From: Mesostigma viride | Taxonomy: Eukaryota > Streptophyta > Mesostigmatophyceae > Mesostigmatales > Mesostigmataceae | Reading direction: 5' to 3' | Assembly (NCBI GenBank): GCA_009746045.1 | Contig: RPFO01001452.1 | Location: 1-53,787 of the forward strand | Length of the DNA stretch: 53,787 nucleotides | Part shown: in pieces, positions 41,265 through 50,974 of the stretch | How positions within the stretch are numbered: the stretch's first letter is position 1 | Layout of the letters: the number at the start of each line of letters is the position of its first letter | Notes under the pieces: model-generated | Database searches by the model: none | Told to the model about the DNA's origin: nothing | Seen by the model: only the letters and a program-made list of their open reading frames with translations | Made by a program: the position numbers and the translations under genes

Positions 41265-42372
41265 GATGGAGGTGGCCGAACGGCTGGTCAAGCAGGCGGG
41301 GGGGGGTCTCTCAAGTACTACACGAACCACACGGTGGTCGCCTCTCCGGACGCGCGCGTGATGGAGGCGCAGTTCTCCACGCAGACGCGGCCGTTCCATC
41401 ACAACCCGGGGGTGACGGTGGCGCACTCGCGCGTGTTCGCGTCCCGGGCGTTCAAGAGGGGGGAGGTGGTAGGCCACCGCGCGGGGCTGCTGCGGTGCGC
41501 CCCCCTTGAGGGGCTGCGGAAGGACTGGCGCCGGCCGCACCTCGCGCGTCTGTGCGTCACCGAGACGTCGGTGGTCTACATCGACTGCGGGGTGTACGGG
41601 AACGAGTTCTCTTTCCTCAGGGCGGGGCGGGGCAACTTGGCGGAGGAGATTCGCGACCACCGTGTCGCGCTGGTGGCGACGCGGGCTGTGCGCGCGGGCG
41701 AGGAGCTGACCCTTTCTCCCTCGCGGGGGGCGGCGGCGGGGGTCTGCCCCCCACTGCCCGGCTCGACGGACGCGCGGTACCCGTACACGGCCTCGGCCGA
41801 GGCGCTGGCCGCCAGGGTGAGGGGCAGCCCCCGCGACGACTTGCGGTATTACACGACCGCGAACGTGGTGTACTCGCCCGACAAGCTGGCGATGGAGGCG
41901 CAGTTCGCCGTCCAGCCGCAGTCGCCCGCGGAGGGGGTGGAGGTGCGCGTGGTGTCCCGCCCCGGGCACCCTGCACGGTCAGCGTGGGCTGTTCACCACC
42001 CGGCCTTTCAAGAAGGGGGCGCGGATCGGGTTCTACAGCGGGCTGCTGAAATGCCACGACAAGGACGGCAGGGGGGACGAGATCATCCTCAAACGGGACG
42101 AGGGGGAGGACGAGATGTACTTTGCGGACCTGCACGACGCGTCGGGCTCGTTCGCGTTCGTGGACGGGCTGGAGTACGGCAACGAGTTCCGGTACATGAA
42201 CGACCCCAGGGGCATGCACGGGGTGCGGTCGAACGCGGCCTTGGTCCGCGATACCAGCGGGGGTCAGCTTCGGATCGCGGTGGAGGCGACGAGGGACATC
42301 GGGAGCGGGAAGGAGCTGCTGATCGAGTACGGGGACGAGTATTGGGCGCGCATCGGGAGGAACAAGCTCTAG
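41265..42372 (+). CDS. Tandem SET-domain protein, frame broken twice
   Basis: The second half is a clear SET domain: GQRGLFTTRPFKKG, then GNEFRYMNDP, SNAALV and ELLIEYGDEYW, covering the S-adenosylmethionine and lysine-channel motifs. The first half repeats the same layout: KYYTNHTVVASPDARVMEAQ, VFASRAFKRGEVVG, YGNEFSFL and a degenerate end without NDP. The YYT...VMEAQF block occurs before each domain, so the whole 180-residue unit was duplicated. Breaks occur in the G run 41298-41306 and near 41959-41971. Viral SET proteins methylate host histones in chloroviruses; a chromatin role is inferred for this one. The first copy is probably inactive. Confidence 0.7.
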
Positions 42373-42377
42373 CCTAG

Positions 42378-42962
42378 CTAGGGCCTCCTCGACGACGCGA
42401 GCTCGATGAGTATGGCGAACGTGTCCCCCTCCAGATTGAGCAGGGTGCGCGTGGGGGCGGGCAGGGCGTAGAGCTCCAGCCGCAGGGTCTGCACGCTGGG
42501 GATGGGCGGGGTGAACACGGCGGCGTCGTCCATGGGCGAGTGGGGGGCGTACAGCTCGACGCCGTTGGGCACGATGGCGAAGTGCGCCTTGCCCGCGAAG
42601 AAGTTCCTGGGGCGCATGGCGGCGTCGTGGGCGGGGTCGTCCTCGTACCCTACGCAGACGGTCCTGGCGGCGCAGTCCGCGTCGGCTACGGTGGCGATCT
42701 TGGGCCTCATCCCCGACGCGCTGGGGATGGCGGTCTGCACCTTTTCTACCTCGCGGTCGCCCAGACGCAGGGAGATGGCCGTGCACGTCTCGGAGGCCGC
42801 CGGGACCTGGGCGTACACGAGCCGGCAGGCCTCCACGTTTAGCACGGGGGAGGGGAGGTTGAAGGTGGTGTAGCCCTCTCTGTTCGTCCCGGTGACGAGG
42901 ACCCTGTGCGTGTTCTGGGCCGGCGGCACGGCCATCGGGTTGGTGGCTTGCAGCGACGACAT
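42378..42962 (-). CDS. Unknown viral-type protein, possibly virion (194 codons)
   Basis: The frame is intact from ATG 42962 to the stop at 42378, six bases from the convergent SET gene. Composition is beta-rich with few Lys and alternating hydrophobics, as in small jelly-roll or capsid-associated proteins (for example GYTTFNLPSPVLNVEACRL and TLRLELYALPAP). No motif is recognised. It shares a 385-bp divergent promoter region with the fibre cluster. Confidence 0.6.
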   Translation of the reverse strand: MSSLQATNPMAVPPAQNTHRVLVTGTNREGYTTFNLPSPVLNVEACRLVYAQVPAASETCTAISLRLGDREVEKVQTAIPSASGMRPKIATVADADCAARTVCVGYEDDPAHDAAMRPRNFFAGKAHFAIVPNGVELYAPHSPMDDAAVFTPPIPSVQTLRLELYALPAPTRTLLNLEGDTFAILIELASSRRP

Positions 42963-43347
42963 GGTGTCCTCTGTACAGTAAGACGAGCAGGTTTATTTCT
43001 CACCGGGATACATGCGCGCCGTTGGCATGCACGGGATGGACGCGACCGGACAGCGGTACGCGCTCCCCTGCTATTCGCACGCCCCGCCTCCCGTGACGGC
43101 GACCCTCCTGCGTTGGGCTCTCGTCGTCGAAAAAAAAATGGGAGACAAGGACAGAGGCGGTAGGGACATGGGTTGCGCGGTGTCGGTGGCGGCCGGGGAG
43201 GATCGGCGCATGGACACGGTCCGGTGCGGGGGCATCTACCCCTCGCCCCCCTCGCAGGCGGCGGACACGCTGGAGGGACAGGACGAGGTGGAGGGCCGGG
43301 GGTGCCAAGGGCGGACAGAAAAATATGCAAGCCAAGGGTACTGAGTT
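42963..43347. other. Divergent intergenic/promoter region
   Basis: The segment lies between divergent genes starting at 42962 (minus) and 43348 (plus). It contains AT-rich islands in GC-rich DNA (AAAAAAAAATGG near 43131 and GAAAAATATGCAAG near 43319). A plus-strand frame from an ATG near 43138 could encode about 68 residues, but its composition is not convincing. Confidence 0.4.
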
Positions 43348-43629
43348 ATGGCGACTCCGTTGTCCTTTTTCTCTTCTCCGGCAAGCGCGACCAAGCCGGT
43401 CATCCTGGCGGACGCGGTCTCGTACCCGGACAGCGTGGCGTTCGCTCTCTCGCAGACGTTCGACCCCTGGCCGATCGCGCACTACCACCGCAGCAACTAC
43501 AACACGGGGGACGAGGCGCCGGCGCCGGCGGGGGCGGGCACGGGCACGGGGGGCCTGCACGCGGTGCTGCAGTCCATCTTCTCGGACGACAACACGTCCA
43601 AGTTTTTCCGCCGCGCGTCGCCGGTGTAG
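43348..43629 (+). CDS. Small protein upstream of the fibre cluster (93 codons)
   Basis: ATG 43348 lies just after GGTACTGAGTT. The protein has a polar N-terminus, ALSQTFDPWPIAHYHRSNYN in the middle, an Ala/Gly/Pro linker and LQSIFSDDNTSKFFRR at the end. The pattern of two amphipathic pieces joined by a flexible linker could be a virion assembly or fibre-anchor protein, but no homologue is recognised. It ends 29 bp before the next gene on the same strand. Confidence 0.55.
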   Translation: MATPLSFFSSPASATKPVILADAVSYPDSVAFALSQTFDPWPIAHYHRSNYNTGDEAPAPAGAGTGTGGLHAVLQSIFSDDNTSKFFRRASPV

Positions 43630-43658
43630 GAATTTCTTTTGTCTAGAGGATAGTATAG

Positions 43659-44447
43659 ATGACGGGGGGGACGCTGTCCGCAGCCTCGGTGGTGATCCAG
43701 AACGGACTGGGGGGCGACGGGGACTTCGAGATCAGGCAGGAGAGCGACCAGTTGTGCATGCGGTTCCGAGAGGGGGGCGCCTACCAGCTGCAGGACGCGC
43801 TGGCGTACAGGCAGGACCACTGGGAGTTCGGCAAGGACCTGCAGGTGGATGGGGACGTCACGGTCACCGGCAAGGTGGTGATGGGGGGCGTGCCGACGGA
43901 CGCCTCCGACGCCGTCACCAAGGCGTACGCCGACTCGGTCGCGGTGGCCCCCGCCAGTCTGGGCGACGCGTCCGACGTGGAGTACACGGGGGTGCCCCAG
44001 GCGGGCCAGGTGCTGGCGTGGGCGGGGGCGGCGTGGACCAACCAGACGATGAGGACGGCGTACTGGACGGAGACGTTCCATTACGGGGGGAACATGGCCG
44101 GCAGCGCGGTGTCCATGGTGACGGGGGCGGGCAACACCCTGAGCGTGGCGCCGCCGTACACGTTCTCCGTGGACACGCTGTCGATCAGCGCGTACAACCT
44201 GCCGGACGCGAGCACGCACGCGTTCGCGGTGGCGGTGAAGAAGCACGATGGCACCACGCTGGCGACGCTGTCTTCCGGGCCGATGCCGCAGAGGACGGTG
44301 ATGGGCGTGCGCGCGGCGTGGGCGAACGTGAGCGTCGCGCCCTTCGCGATCGGCGCGGGCGACACGTTCTACCTGCAGTTGTCGGGATACACGGGCACGG
44401 GCATCGGGGTGGTGGTTCAGTTGTCGCAGGCGCAGTTAGAGAGCTGA
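43659..44447 (+). CDS. Phage-tail-fibre-like protein (262 codons)
   Basis: Landmarks are a short FEIRQESDQLCMRFREGG segment, VDGDVTVTGKVVMGGVPTDA, and SDAVTKAYADSVA, the phrase typical of tail-fibre proteins of phages and of fibre proteins in NCLDVs. The C-terminal 140 residues are beta-rich. An AT-rich GTCTAGAGGATAGTATAG lies just upstream of ATG 43659. It is the second gene of a four-gene co-directional run (43348-47518). A virion surface or tail-like role is inferred. Confidence 0.7.
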   Translation: MTGGTLSAASVVIQNGLGGDGDFEIRQESDQLCMRFREGGAYQLQDALAYRQDHWEFGKDLQVDGDVTVTGKVVMGGVPTDASDAVTKAYADSVAVAPASLGDASDVEYTGVPQAGQVLAWAGAAWTNQTMRTAYWTETFHYGGNMAGSAVSMVTGAGNTLSVAPPYTFSVDTLSISAYNLPDASTHAFAVAVKKHDGTTLATLSSGPMPQRTVMGVRAAWANVSVAPFAIGAGDTFYLQLSGYTGTGIGVVVQLSQAQLES

Positions 44448-44477
44448 TAAAATCATCTAGGGTACAGATCAGTAACC

Positions 44478-46786
44478 ATGAAGGCGGCGCTGAGGGTGTC
44501 GTCGCTGGACGTGTCCTCCGTGTGGGTCGTGACCCAGGAGAACGGGGCGGTCGTGGCCCGAAAGGCGGGCGACCAGAGGGAGTCGGTGAGCATCGGGCAG
44601 TCCTCCGCGTCCATCCTGTCGGACGTGTCGGCGACCGCGGACCTGCGGACGGGCGGGCGCGTGCATTTGCCGCAGGGCGATTACAGCGGGGCGGCGCCCC
44701 AGTCCCTCGTGCCGCGGTCGTACGTCTTTCGCGCGCCGGCGTTCCTGTACGGCCTCAACCACTCGTCGGTGACGGACACCGCGCATTACTCGGCGCCCCC
44801 CGACGCCGGCAGCCTGCTGGTCCGCACCGGGACGGGCTGTGGGGGCCGCAGGCGGCGACGGTGACGCCGTACTACCACCGGCACCGCGTGTTCACGGCCG
44901 CCATACCGTGGGCGGAGACCCAGACGCCCGCGTTCCGGTACGCCTCGTTCGGCTGTCCTCCCGCCGGCCAGGCGGTGGCGGCGCTGAACGCGTTCCCCCA
45001 CACCGCGTCGACGTGCATCTACGAGGTGGCGGTGTGCCTGAACAACCTGCAGATCGGGAGCGGGGGCGGCGGCAACCTGATCACGGTGACGGTGCGGGTG
45101 CACGACACGGCGGTCGACACGGGGCTGTACGAGGATGAGGTGTACCGCCAGACGGACGTGGCCTCCGACGAGGCGGTCAGCGCGAACGGGTACTTCGCCG
45201 ACGGGCGGTGGAACTGGAAGAAGGCCGTGACGTGGGCCGGGGCGGGTCAGATCGCGATGAACCCGGGGTCCGCCTACCGCGTGTCGGTCAAGGTGGCGCT
45301 GGCCTCGCCGGTCGCGCAGACGGACACGAACACGTACGCGACGGTGCAGCTGAAGACCCTGAGCAGCTCGTTCAACCTCCAGACGTTCGGCGGTTCCGTG
45401 CCCGCCCCGACAGCCACATCGACGCAGATCAGCGTGACCCACTCGCTCACCATGTCCGGGGGCGACAACTGGGCGGTCCTGTGCCGCGTGTACAGCGCCT
45501 CCAAGGCGGGGCTGGCGGCGGGCGATATATACACCAAGTCGGGCGCGGGCGGCACCGACCTGGTCGCGTCCTCCGCCTTTCCCATGAGCGGCGACGGGAC
45601 CGTCGGGTCCGGCCCACTGGTGTTCTCCTCCCTGACGCCGTCCACCGCCTATTACGTGTACGTCGTGGCCAAGGGGTCGTCGGGGGCGTACAGCGCGGTG
45701 TACACGCACACGGTGACCACCGCCTCCGCCGACACCACACCGCCCACCCTCGCTCTTTCCACTACGGCGGGGTCGACCCCTACCAGTAGCCCGATCAGCG
45801 TGACGGCGACGTTCAGCGAGCCGGTGACGGGGTTCGCGGAGGGGGATGTAGTGGTGACGAACGGCACGGTCGTGGCGGGCAGCCTTGCAGGGAGCGGCGC
45901 CGTGTACACTTTCTCCGTGAGCGGGACCGCTAACACGCAGACGACGGTGAGCGTCGGGGGGGGCGCGGCGACGGATGCCGCAGGGAACGGCAACATCGCG
46001 TCCTCTACGCTCGCGTTCACGTACACGACGCTGTACGACCCGTCCACGGACGCCGCGCTGTACGCCTGGTACGATATGTCGGACGCCAGCACGGCGTTCA
46101 GCAACTCCGCCGGCACGGTCGTCCAAAACACGGCCGGCGGTACCGTCTTGTACGTGATGGACAAGAAGGGGTCGAATCACATCACGCAGACCACGACGAG
46201 CAAGGCTCCGACGCTGGACACCGCGACTCTGAACTCGAAGCGGTCGCTCAGGTTCACCAACGCAAACAACACGCATCTGAAGACGGCCACGACGACGGCG
46301 TTTTGGTCTCAGGCCAACAAGACGGTGGTGGTGGTGGCTAGACAGGCCACCCCGTTTACGTACCCAACTAATACAGGAAGCCAACTGCGCGGGTTCATAT
46401 TGGGCGCGGGCGGCACGATTAACACCGGCGCGATTGCCTGGGGTAGCACCACGACCACCGTAGTAGGATTCCCGAGCGATCCGTCCCCCAACGAAACGAT
46501 GTGCTCAAACGCGGAGTTCTTCGACGGGAGGGCGCACGTGTTCGCGATGTCGATCACCGGCACGTCGAGCTTCTTCACCCGTTTCGACGGTCGCGCAGGG
46601 ACCGCAAACGGTGGCGCGCCCAAGTCGGCCACCGGCGGGCTTTACGTGGGCGGCGACAACTTGAGCCCTACCAGGGGGCTGGAGGGGTGGGTGGGCGAGA
46701 TCCTTTTTTACAGCACCGCGAAGACGAGCGCGCAGTTGGAGACGATCCGCCAGTACCTCGTGAACAAGTGGGGGACGCCCGCGTAA
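44478..46786 (+). CDS. Adhesin-like surface protein with Ig-like and LamG-like domains, frame broken once
   Basis: ATG 44478 opens a beta-rich N-terminus. A one-base break near 44834-44845 is followed by a beta domain, then a fibronectin-like segment (around SSLTPSTAYYVYVVAKGSSG). Next is a bacterial Ig-like repeat of the Big_12 type (SVTATFSEPVTGFAEGDVVV and ATDAAGNGNIASSTLAFTY) and a C-terminal concanavalin/LamG-like domain (SLRFTNANNTHLKT to VGEILFYSTAKTSAQLETIR). About 769 residues. These domains mediate binding to sugars or surfaces in bacteria, so host recognition is likely. An Ig-like domain of bacterial type suggests horizontal gain. It follows the tail-fibre-like gene by 30 bp. Confidence 0.75.
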
Positions 46787-46843
46787 GGTGTCGTTTTATT
46801 GATCAATGTACATAAATTAAGGACTGCCCAATTTTTCTCGACG

Positions 46844-46853
46844 CTTATATAAG
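46844..46853 (+). promoter_or_regulatory. TATA-like promoter element
   Basis: CTTATATAAG lies 16 bp before ATG 46869 in an AT-rich island (46795-46855) of otherwise GC-rich DNA. Such a short distance fits viral late-type promoters with a very short leader. Confidence 0.5.
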
Positions 46854-46868
46854 TGCAAGAGTACCGCG

Positions 46869-47518
46869 ATGGCGACCGCTTTTGCGAACGTCGCACGGTC
46901 GGCGATGAACATGGCGAAGGCGGTGCCCAGGGCCCTCAGCAGCGTCACAAAGGGCACTGGCGGGGTGGCCGACGACGTGGCAGGCGGGGCGGGGAAGACG
47001 GTGTTGAAGGGCGCCGACGACGCGGCAGACGCGGCGGGCAAGACGGTGTTGAAGGGCGCCGACGAGGTCGCCGAGACGGCCTCGAAGAGCAGCAGGGGGA
47101 AAAGTGTGGCCAAGTTCCTCGCGATCAACCTGGGCGCCGGCGGGCTGATGGCGGCGGGGGGGCTCGCGGTGGACAAGATGTTCGGCGGGGGGGGGGGAAG
47201 GGAGCTTCGAGCGCGTACGGGTCGGGCATCCCGGGCGGCGGTCAGGATGGGTACTACAACGCGAGGTCGCTCCCGCCGAGCGTGCAGAAGGACGACGGGT
47301 CGGGAATGTCGGGCGCGGGCAAGCTGCTGGTGCTGGTGTTCGTTCTGCTGGCCGGCTGGCTGGCGTACTATTTGTTCAAGCGTCGGTCGTCTGGCGCCCC
47401 CGAGGCGATCCAGCTGGACCTGTCTCCCATGATGATGTCGCTCCCCTCTCTGCCGCCCCAGCGCATGGTGTATCCTCCGCCGATGATGTATCCTCCGGCG
47501 ATGATGGCCGGGATGTGA
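46869..47518 (+). CDS. Single-span membrane protein, frame broken once
   Basis: The N-terminal half has two near-identical GKTVLKGADxxA repeats and is helical, then a Gly/Ala segment. After a shift in the G run 47187-47197 the frame continues with LLVLVFVLLAGWLAYYLFKR, a clear transmembrane helix with a positive flank. The C-terminal tail is Pro/Met-rich (PPPMMYPPAMMAGM). The frame reaches its stop at 47518, just before the convergent ribonucleotide reductase gene. It is likely a virion membrane protein; no family recognised. Confidence 0.6.
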
Positions 47519-47522
47519 CCGG

Positions 47523-50485
47523 CTAGCGGACGGGGCAGGCGCCGCTGGGGCAGTCGGGCTCCATGAGGGCAGCGTCGTCGTCCACGTGCAGGACGCCGGA
47601 GTAGTCGACGGGCTTGAGCGCGCCGGCGTACTTGGCGAAGGCGGCCTCGGTGACCACCTCCTGGGGCAGGTAGCTGTATCCCAGGTCCGCGGCGCTCTTG
47701 GTGGGGTCGGCGCGCAGGAGGAAGGAGACCCCCACGTAGGAGTCCCAGTTGTTCATGAGCCAGTCGACGATGGCGGGGGCCTCGGCGGGGTCGTAGGAGA
47801 CCGTGCACGAGACGTTCTGCTCGCAGTAGTTGTCCATGAGCCTCTTGTACCTGTCCAGCTGGTCGAGCGCTGTCTCGGCGTTCACCTCGACCTCTTCCAC
47901 GGCGCCGTCCTTGCGCGTGACGACGGTCTTGGTGAAGGGGACGGAGGTGAAGGCGACGGGGAAGGTCACGAGCACGGCCTCCGGGTCGAAGGGCTTCTCG
48001 ACCACCCTGTAGTTGGCCTCTACGAACCGCCGGACCAGCGGGTCGTGGCGCGAGTAGGTGACGTTGTTGAAGATGTACTTCCCGAGGGGCATGTGCACGC
48101 CCTCGGGCACCTCCCCCCACTCGCGCGTGCCCATGATTTTGGAGAGGGTGCCGCTGGGCTTGATGCAGGTGACGTTCTTGGGCAGGGGCTTCCCCAGGGC
48201 GCGCGCCATCTCGTAGGCGGAGGAGACGGCGACGTTCTTCATGCGGCGGAAGTCGTAGGGGTGCAGGTCCGGCCTGGCCACGATGCCGGTGAGGCCGACG
48301 CCGCACAGGTGCAGGAACTGGTTGTTGAGGTGCCAGGCCTCTTGTAGGATCTCGTCCCTGAGGTCGACGAGCGTCTGGCGGTAGTTCATGCGGCTGGCGA
48401 GGACGAGGGCGCGCTCGAGGCCCGCCTTGTTCCCCTCCTTGAAGGCGGCCAGGTTGACCTCCGTTAAATTGCAGAAGGACTTGTTGCCGAGGAGGATCTC
48501 GCTGCAAACAAAGCAGCGCGTAACAGCATCACATGCAGCGAGGGCGTGTCAGCTCTTCATCCCCGACTTAAGGAGAGCGTACTCCATGAAGGTGGACAAC
48601 GGTTTGAGCTTTTTCGATGGCGGCCTGTAGACGCCTAGTCGTCGCACGGCTGTGCTCAGGCGGTCCAAATTACGCCGGACGCCTCTGTTGACTTCTTCGT
48701 CTTGATCGTCTAGAGATAGGTTCAGGAGTTGGGCTTCTAAATTCCTTTGCGCTTCTATTTTCCTTCGCTCCAAGGCCGCCTCTCGCAATATCTCCACCCC
48801 GCCTATCCCGTAGCGGGCGTCGTCTGCCAGGAGTTCTTTGCCGATGAAAAGAGGATTTGGATTGGCCGGGTTTTGCTTCCACCAACCGGGGGTTGATAGA
48901 ACATCCATGACGGGCCATCTCTTCAGCGCCTGGGTCTCCTGTTTGTGCCAAGAACAGTAATAGGAGCCAGCGAGACAATTCTTCTTGCACTGTTCCCCGC
49001 AGCACGTCGTTCCCATACACCGGGATGCCATCAGTGGCTGGCACACACAAACCGGCATATATTTTTTTAAGAAACGGATGGGAATTGTTTATCTGGGCGC
49101 ATGAGAACAGAAGCAAGGGACATTGGTTTATATAGGATGAGAAGCGTGTCTCAAGGTACCAGCAGGGGTTCACGCCTCGACACCAGGGCGCGCGGGTGGA
49201 GGCGACGGCGAGGTTGAAGAGGCCGGGCTCGGAGCCGCCGGAGTCGAGCATGATGGCGAAGAGCTCCTCCATCTCCCTCCTCGAGGGGCGCTTGCGGAAG
49301 ATGAGGCTGTTGTTGGACTGCTGCCGGTGGGCGTTGGCCACCCACCACTCCTTCTTGGCGGCGGCGAACTCGCGCCACTCGGTGTCGCCGTACTCGAACA
49401 GCGCGATCTCGGCCGACCGGCGGCCGGTCAGCATGGTGCCTAGGTGGTTGACGATGTCGAGGATGTCCATCTTGGTGAGGAGCTGGTCGGCGCGCATGGA
49501 CAGGATCTTGGCGATGGCCACCAGCGCCTTGGAGATGCTGGCGTCCCCGGAGCTCTGCGGCAACAAGGTATAAAAGGTGCGGGGCCAGGCAGCGGGACAC
49601 GACCGTTACCGACGTGCAATCTGAAAGGAAGGGGGCTGAACGAAATGTCGGAGTGGGCCAAATCACGCAGACACGAATGAGGACGCACCAGGTGGCCGTA
49701 TCCTCGCATCCTCATCCCCGGCGGTCGTATCTCGGTGAAGTCGAGCACGAGGCGTTGGGCGGGGAGCTTTCCGGCGAGCAGCTTTCCGGCCGCCTTGGAC
49801 CAGGCGACGGCCGAGTCTCCCACACTGATGCGCCAGGTCCTTGTGCAGGGGTCCCACGACTCCTGGTTGGACTCGCGCCCCCCTGCCGCGGTCCTGGTGG
49901 AGCGGACGACGGCGATGTCGGGGATGGCCTGCGCGAACCCGTTGAGCGTGCCGGTGACGGGCTTGAAGCCGACGCTGCATTCAAAAAAAAAATGTCGAAC
50001 CCCCCGCGTATGAGCTCGTTAAATCGTGGGTATATGTTCCAATGGGGAAACTAAAGGAATGCGGTCCATTATACCAGAATGTCGGATACGCACCCGCATC
50101 CCTGCAGCAGCAGCCAGAGCACGTCGACCACGTCGTAGACGGTCTCGACCTCGGTGAAGCTGCAGTTGAACATGCACGACTCTCGCCGCCGGCTCAGCTC
50201 GGTGCCGCCCAGGAAGAGCGTGCGGCCCGCGGGGGCTATCCACCGGTTCAGGATGTGGTGCCGCAGCTCCTCCAGTTCCTCCACCTCCGCCCTGTCCAGG
50301 TTGTCCTCCTTGGCGCGTATCCACAGCCAGCGCTGGTGCGCGATCACCCGGTCCACCACCTGGCTCCAGGACTCGAGCTGGGAGGCGACGGCCAGCTTGC
50401 CGTCCACTAGGGCGACGTCGATGGGGCGGTGGTAGGTCCTGAGCGCGATGGCCATCGCCCGGTCCGTCGGCGTGGTCGAGGTCAT
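47523..50485 (-). CDS. rtpR: Class II ribonucleoside-triphosphate reductase, adenosylcobalamin-dependent, four exons
   Basis: Exons are 50094-50485, 49689-49974, 49160-49554 and 47523-48501. They give 683 residues with matching phases. Seen in order: GRTLFLGGTE, ESCMFNC, QGCG joined to VGFKPVTG across intron 1, DFTEIRP, NVTCIKPSGTLSKIMG and the end CPSGACPVR. NPC and FCN across intron 3 are 11 residues apart with Glu two after the first Cys, and the final Cys pair is five apart, as in the monomeric class II enzyme of Lactobacillus (about 740 residues). It would reduce ribonucleoside triphosphates without oxygen, using B12. GT-AG introns point to nuclear transcription. NCLDVs usually carry class I enzymes, so this is unusual. 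Confidence 0.9.
48502..49159 (-). other. Reductase intron 3, carrying another gene
   Basis: The donor is TG|GTACCTTG at 49159 and the acceptor is TTTGTTTGCAG ending at 48502. Joining gives NPC-C-E-I across the junction. At 658 bp it is five times longer than the other two introns, and a complete open frame lies within it on the same strand. Confidence 0.8.
48549..49031 (-). CDS. Cys/His zinc-knuckle protein nested in the reductase intron (160 codons)
   Basis: The protein starts MASRC, then MGTTCCGEQ, C, KKN, C, LAGSYY, C, SW, H: the same C-x9-C-x3-C-x6-C-x2-H spacing as 33881 and 34190. The rest is helical and charged with no nuclease motif I can see. An ATG at 49058 in the same frame would add nine residues, but it lies inside the TTAAAAAAATATATGCC element that looks like the TATA box, so I prefer ATG 49031. 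A gene with its own promoter inside an intron may be a passenger or a mobile gene. Confidence 0.65.
   Translation of the reverse strand: MASRCMGTTCCGEQCKKNCLAGSYYCSWHKQETQALKRWPVMDVLSTPGWWKQNPANPNPLFIGKELLADDARYGIGGVEILREAALERRKIEAQRNLEAQLLNLSLDDQDEEVNRGVRRNLDRLSTAVRRLGVYRPPSKKLKPLSTFMEYALLKSGMKS
49555..49688 (-). other. Reductase intron 2 (134 bp)
   Basis: Donor CTG|GTGCGTCC at 49688, acceptor TTGTTGCCGCAG ending at 49555. Joining gives GYGHL-SSGDAS in phase, the position where class II reductases have a Gly/Ser-rich turn. GTGCGT is a donor style common in GC-rich green algae. Confidence 0.8.
49975..50093 (-). other. Reductase intron 1 (119 bp)
   Basis: Donor GG|GTGCGTAT at 50093, acceptor with T10, GAATGCAG, ending at 49975. 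Joining restores QGCGVGF, a conserved class II reductase motif. The unspliced frame stops after seven residues. Confidence 0.88.
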
Positions 50486-50616
50486 GACGACAGCGGCGGT
50501 ATAGTGAGGGCGCCCATTTTGTTCGCCGGCTGAACGCGCCTTCTCGCCTGTCCTGTCCTATTCCCACACCTCCCGCCGATTTTTGTAGGCGCGCCGCACA
50601 CACAACGGAGGGGCAT
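50482..50616 (-). CDS. Partial Cys miniprotein frame overlapping the reductase start (44 codons)
   Basis: The start is MPLRCVC, then GAPTKIGGR, C, GNR: this matches the first part of the C-x9-C-x3 miniprotein signature but lacks the last Cys and His. Its stop overlaps the reductase ATG by the bases ATGA. It may be a decayed relative, an upstream open frame affecting reductase translation, or chance. Confidence 0.35.
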   Translation of the reverse strand: MPLRCVCGAPTKIGGRCGNRTGQARRRVQPANKMGALTIPPLSS

Positions 50617-50673
50617 ACAAAAAAGGGGGCTCTCCGCCTCTGTAGCCCTCTGGCAGTTTTTTTTCTGCCATCT

Positions 50674-50682
50674 AACTATATA
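50674..50682 (+). promoter_or_regulatory. TATA-like element before a membrane-protein gene
   Basis: AACTATATA lies 7 bp before ATG 50689, after a T8 run. It is similar in position to the element at 46844. Confidence 0.45.
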
Positions 50683-50688
50683 CCGACC

Positions 50689-50940
50689 ATGGTGCTGATT
50701 ACCATCGGACCTTGGGGCGCTATCGTGCTGGCCGGGGTGATCCTCGCCCACACGGCGGCCAGCGTGAGCTACCTCAAACGACCGGACGGCTACCAGTGCA
50801 AGAGCGCGGACGACTTGAGGTGCATTTGGATGAAGTGGGGGCCCATGCTCCTTGGGGTGGTGGGCGCGACGTACCTGCTGTACCGCGGCTACGAGGACAT
50901 GGCCCAGCCCAGCAACATCAGGGGCATCCTGTTGGCGTAA
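50689..50940 (+). CDS. Small two-span membrane protein (83 codons)
   Basis: Two hydrophobic helices are visible: GPWGAIVLAGVILAHTAASV near the start and WGPMLLGVVGATYLLY later. A polar loop with two Cys lies between them. The frame is intact. It is followed 34 bp later by another membrane-protein gene on the same strand. Likely an internal virion membrane component; no family recognised. Confidence 0.65.
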   Translation: MVLITIGPWGAIVLAGVILAHTAASVSYLKRPDGYQCKSADDLRCIWMKWGPMLLGVVGATYLLYRGYEDMAQPSNIRGILLA

Positions 50941-50974
50941 TAATCTGAGCGAGTACTGTGATTGAAGCGCAGAC

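Noticed and set aside
41959-41971. A short intron explaining the SET frame break
   Set aside because: No GT-AG pair of plausible length would remove the shift while keeping the conserved residues on both sides; a one-base change does.
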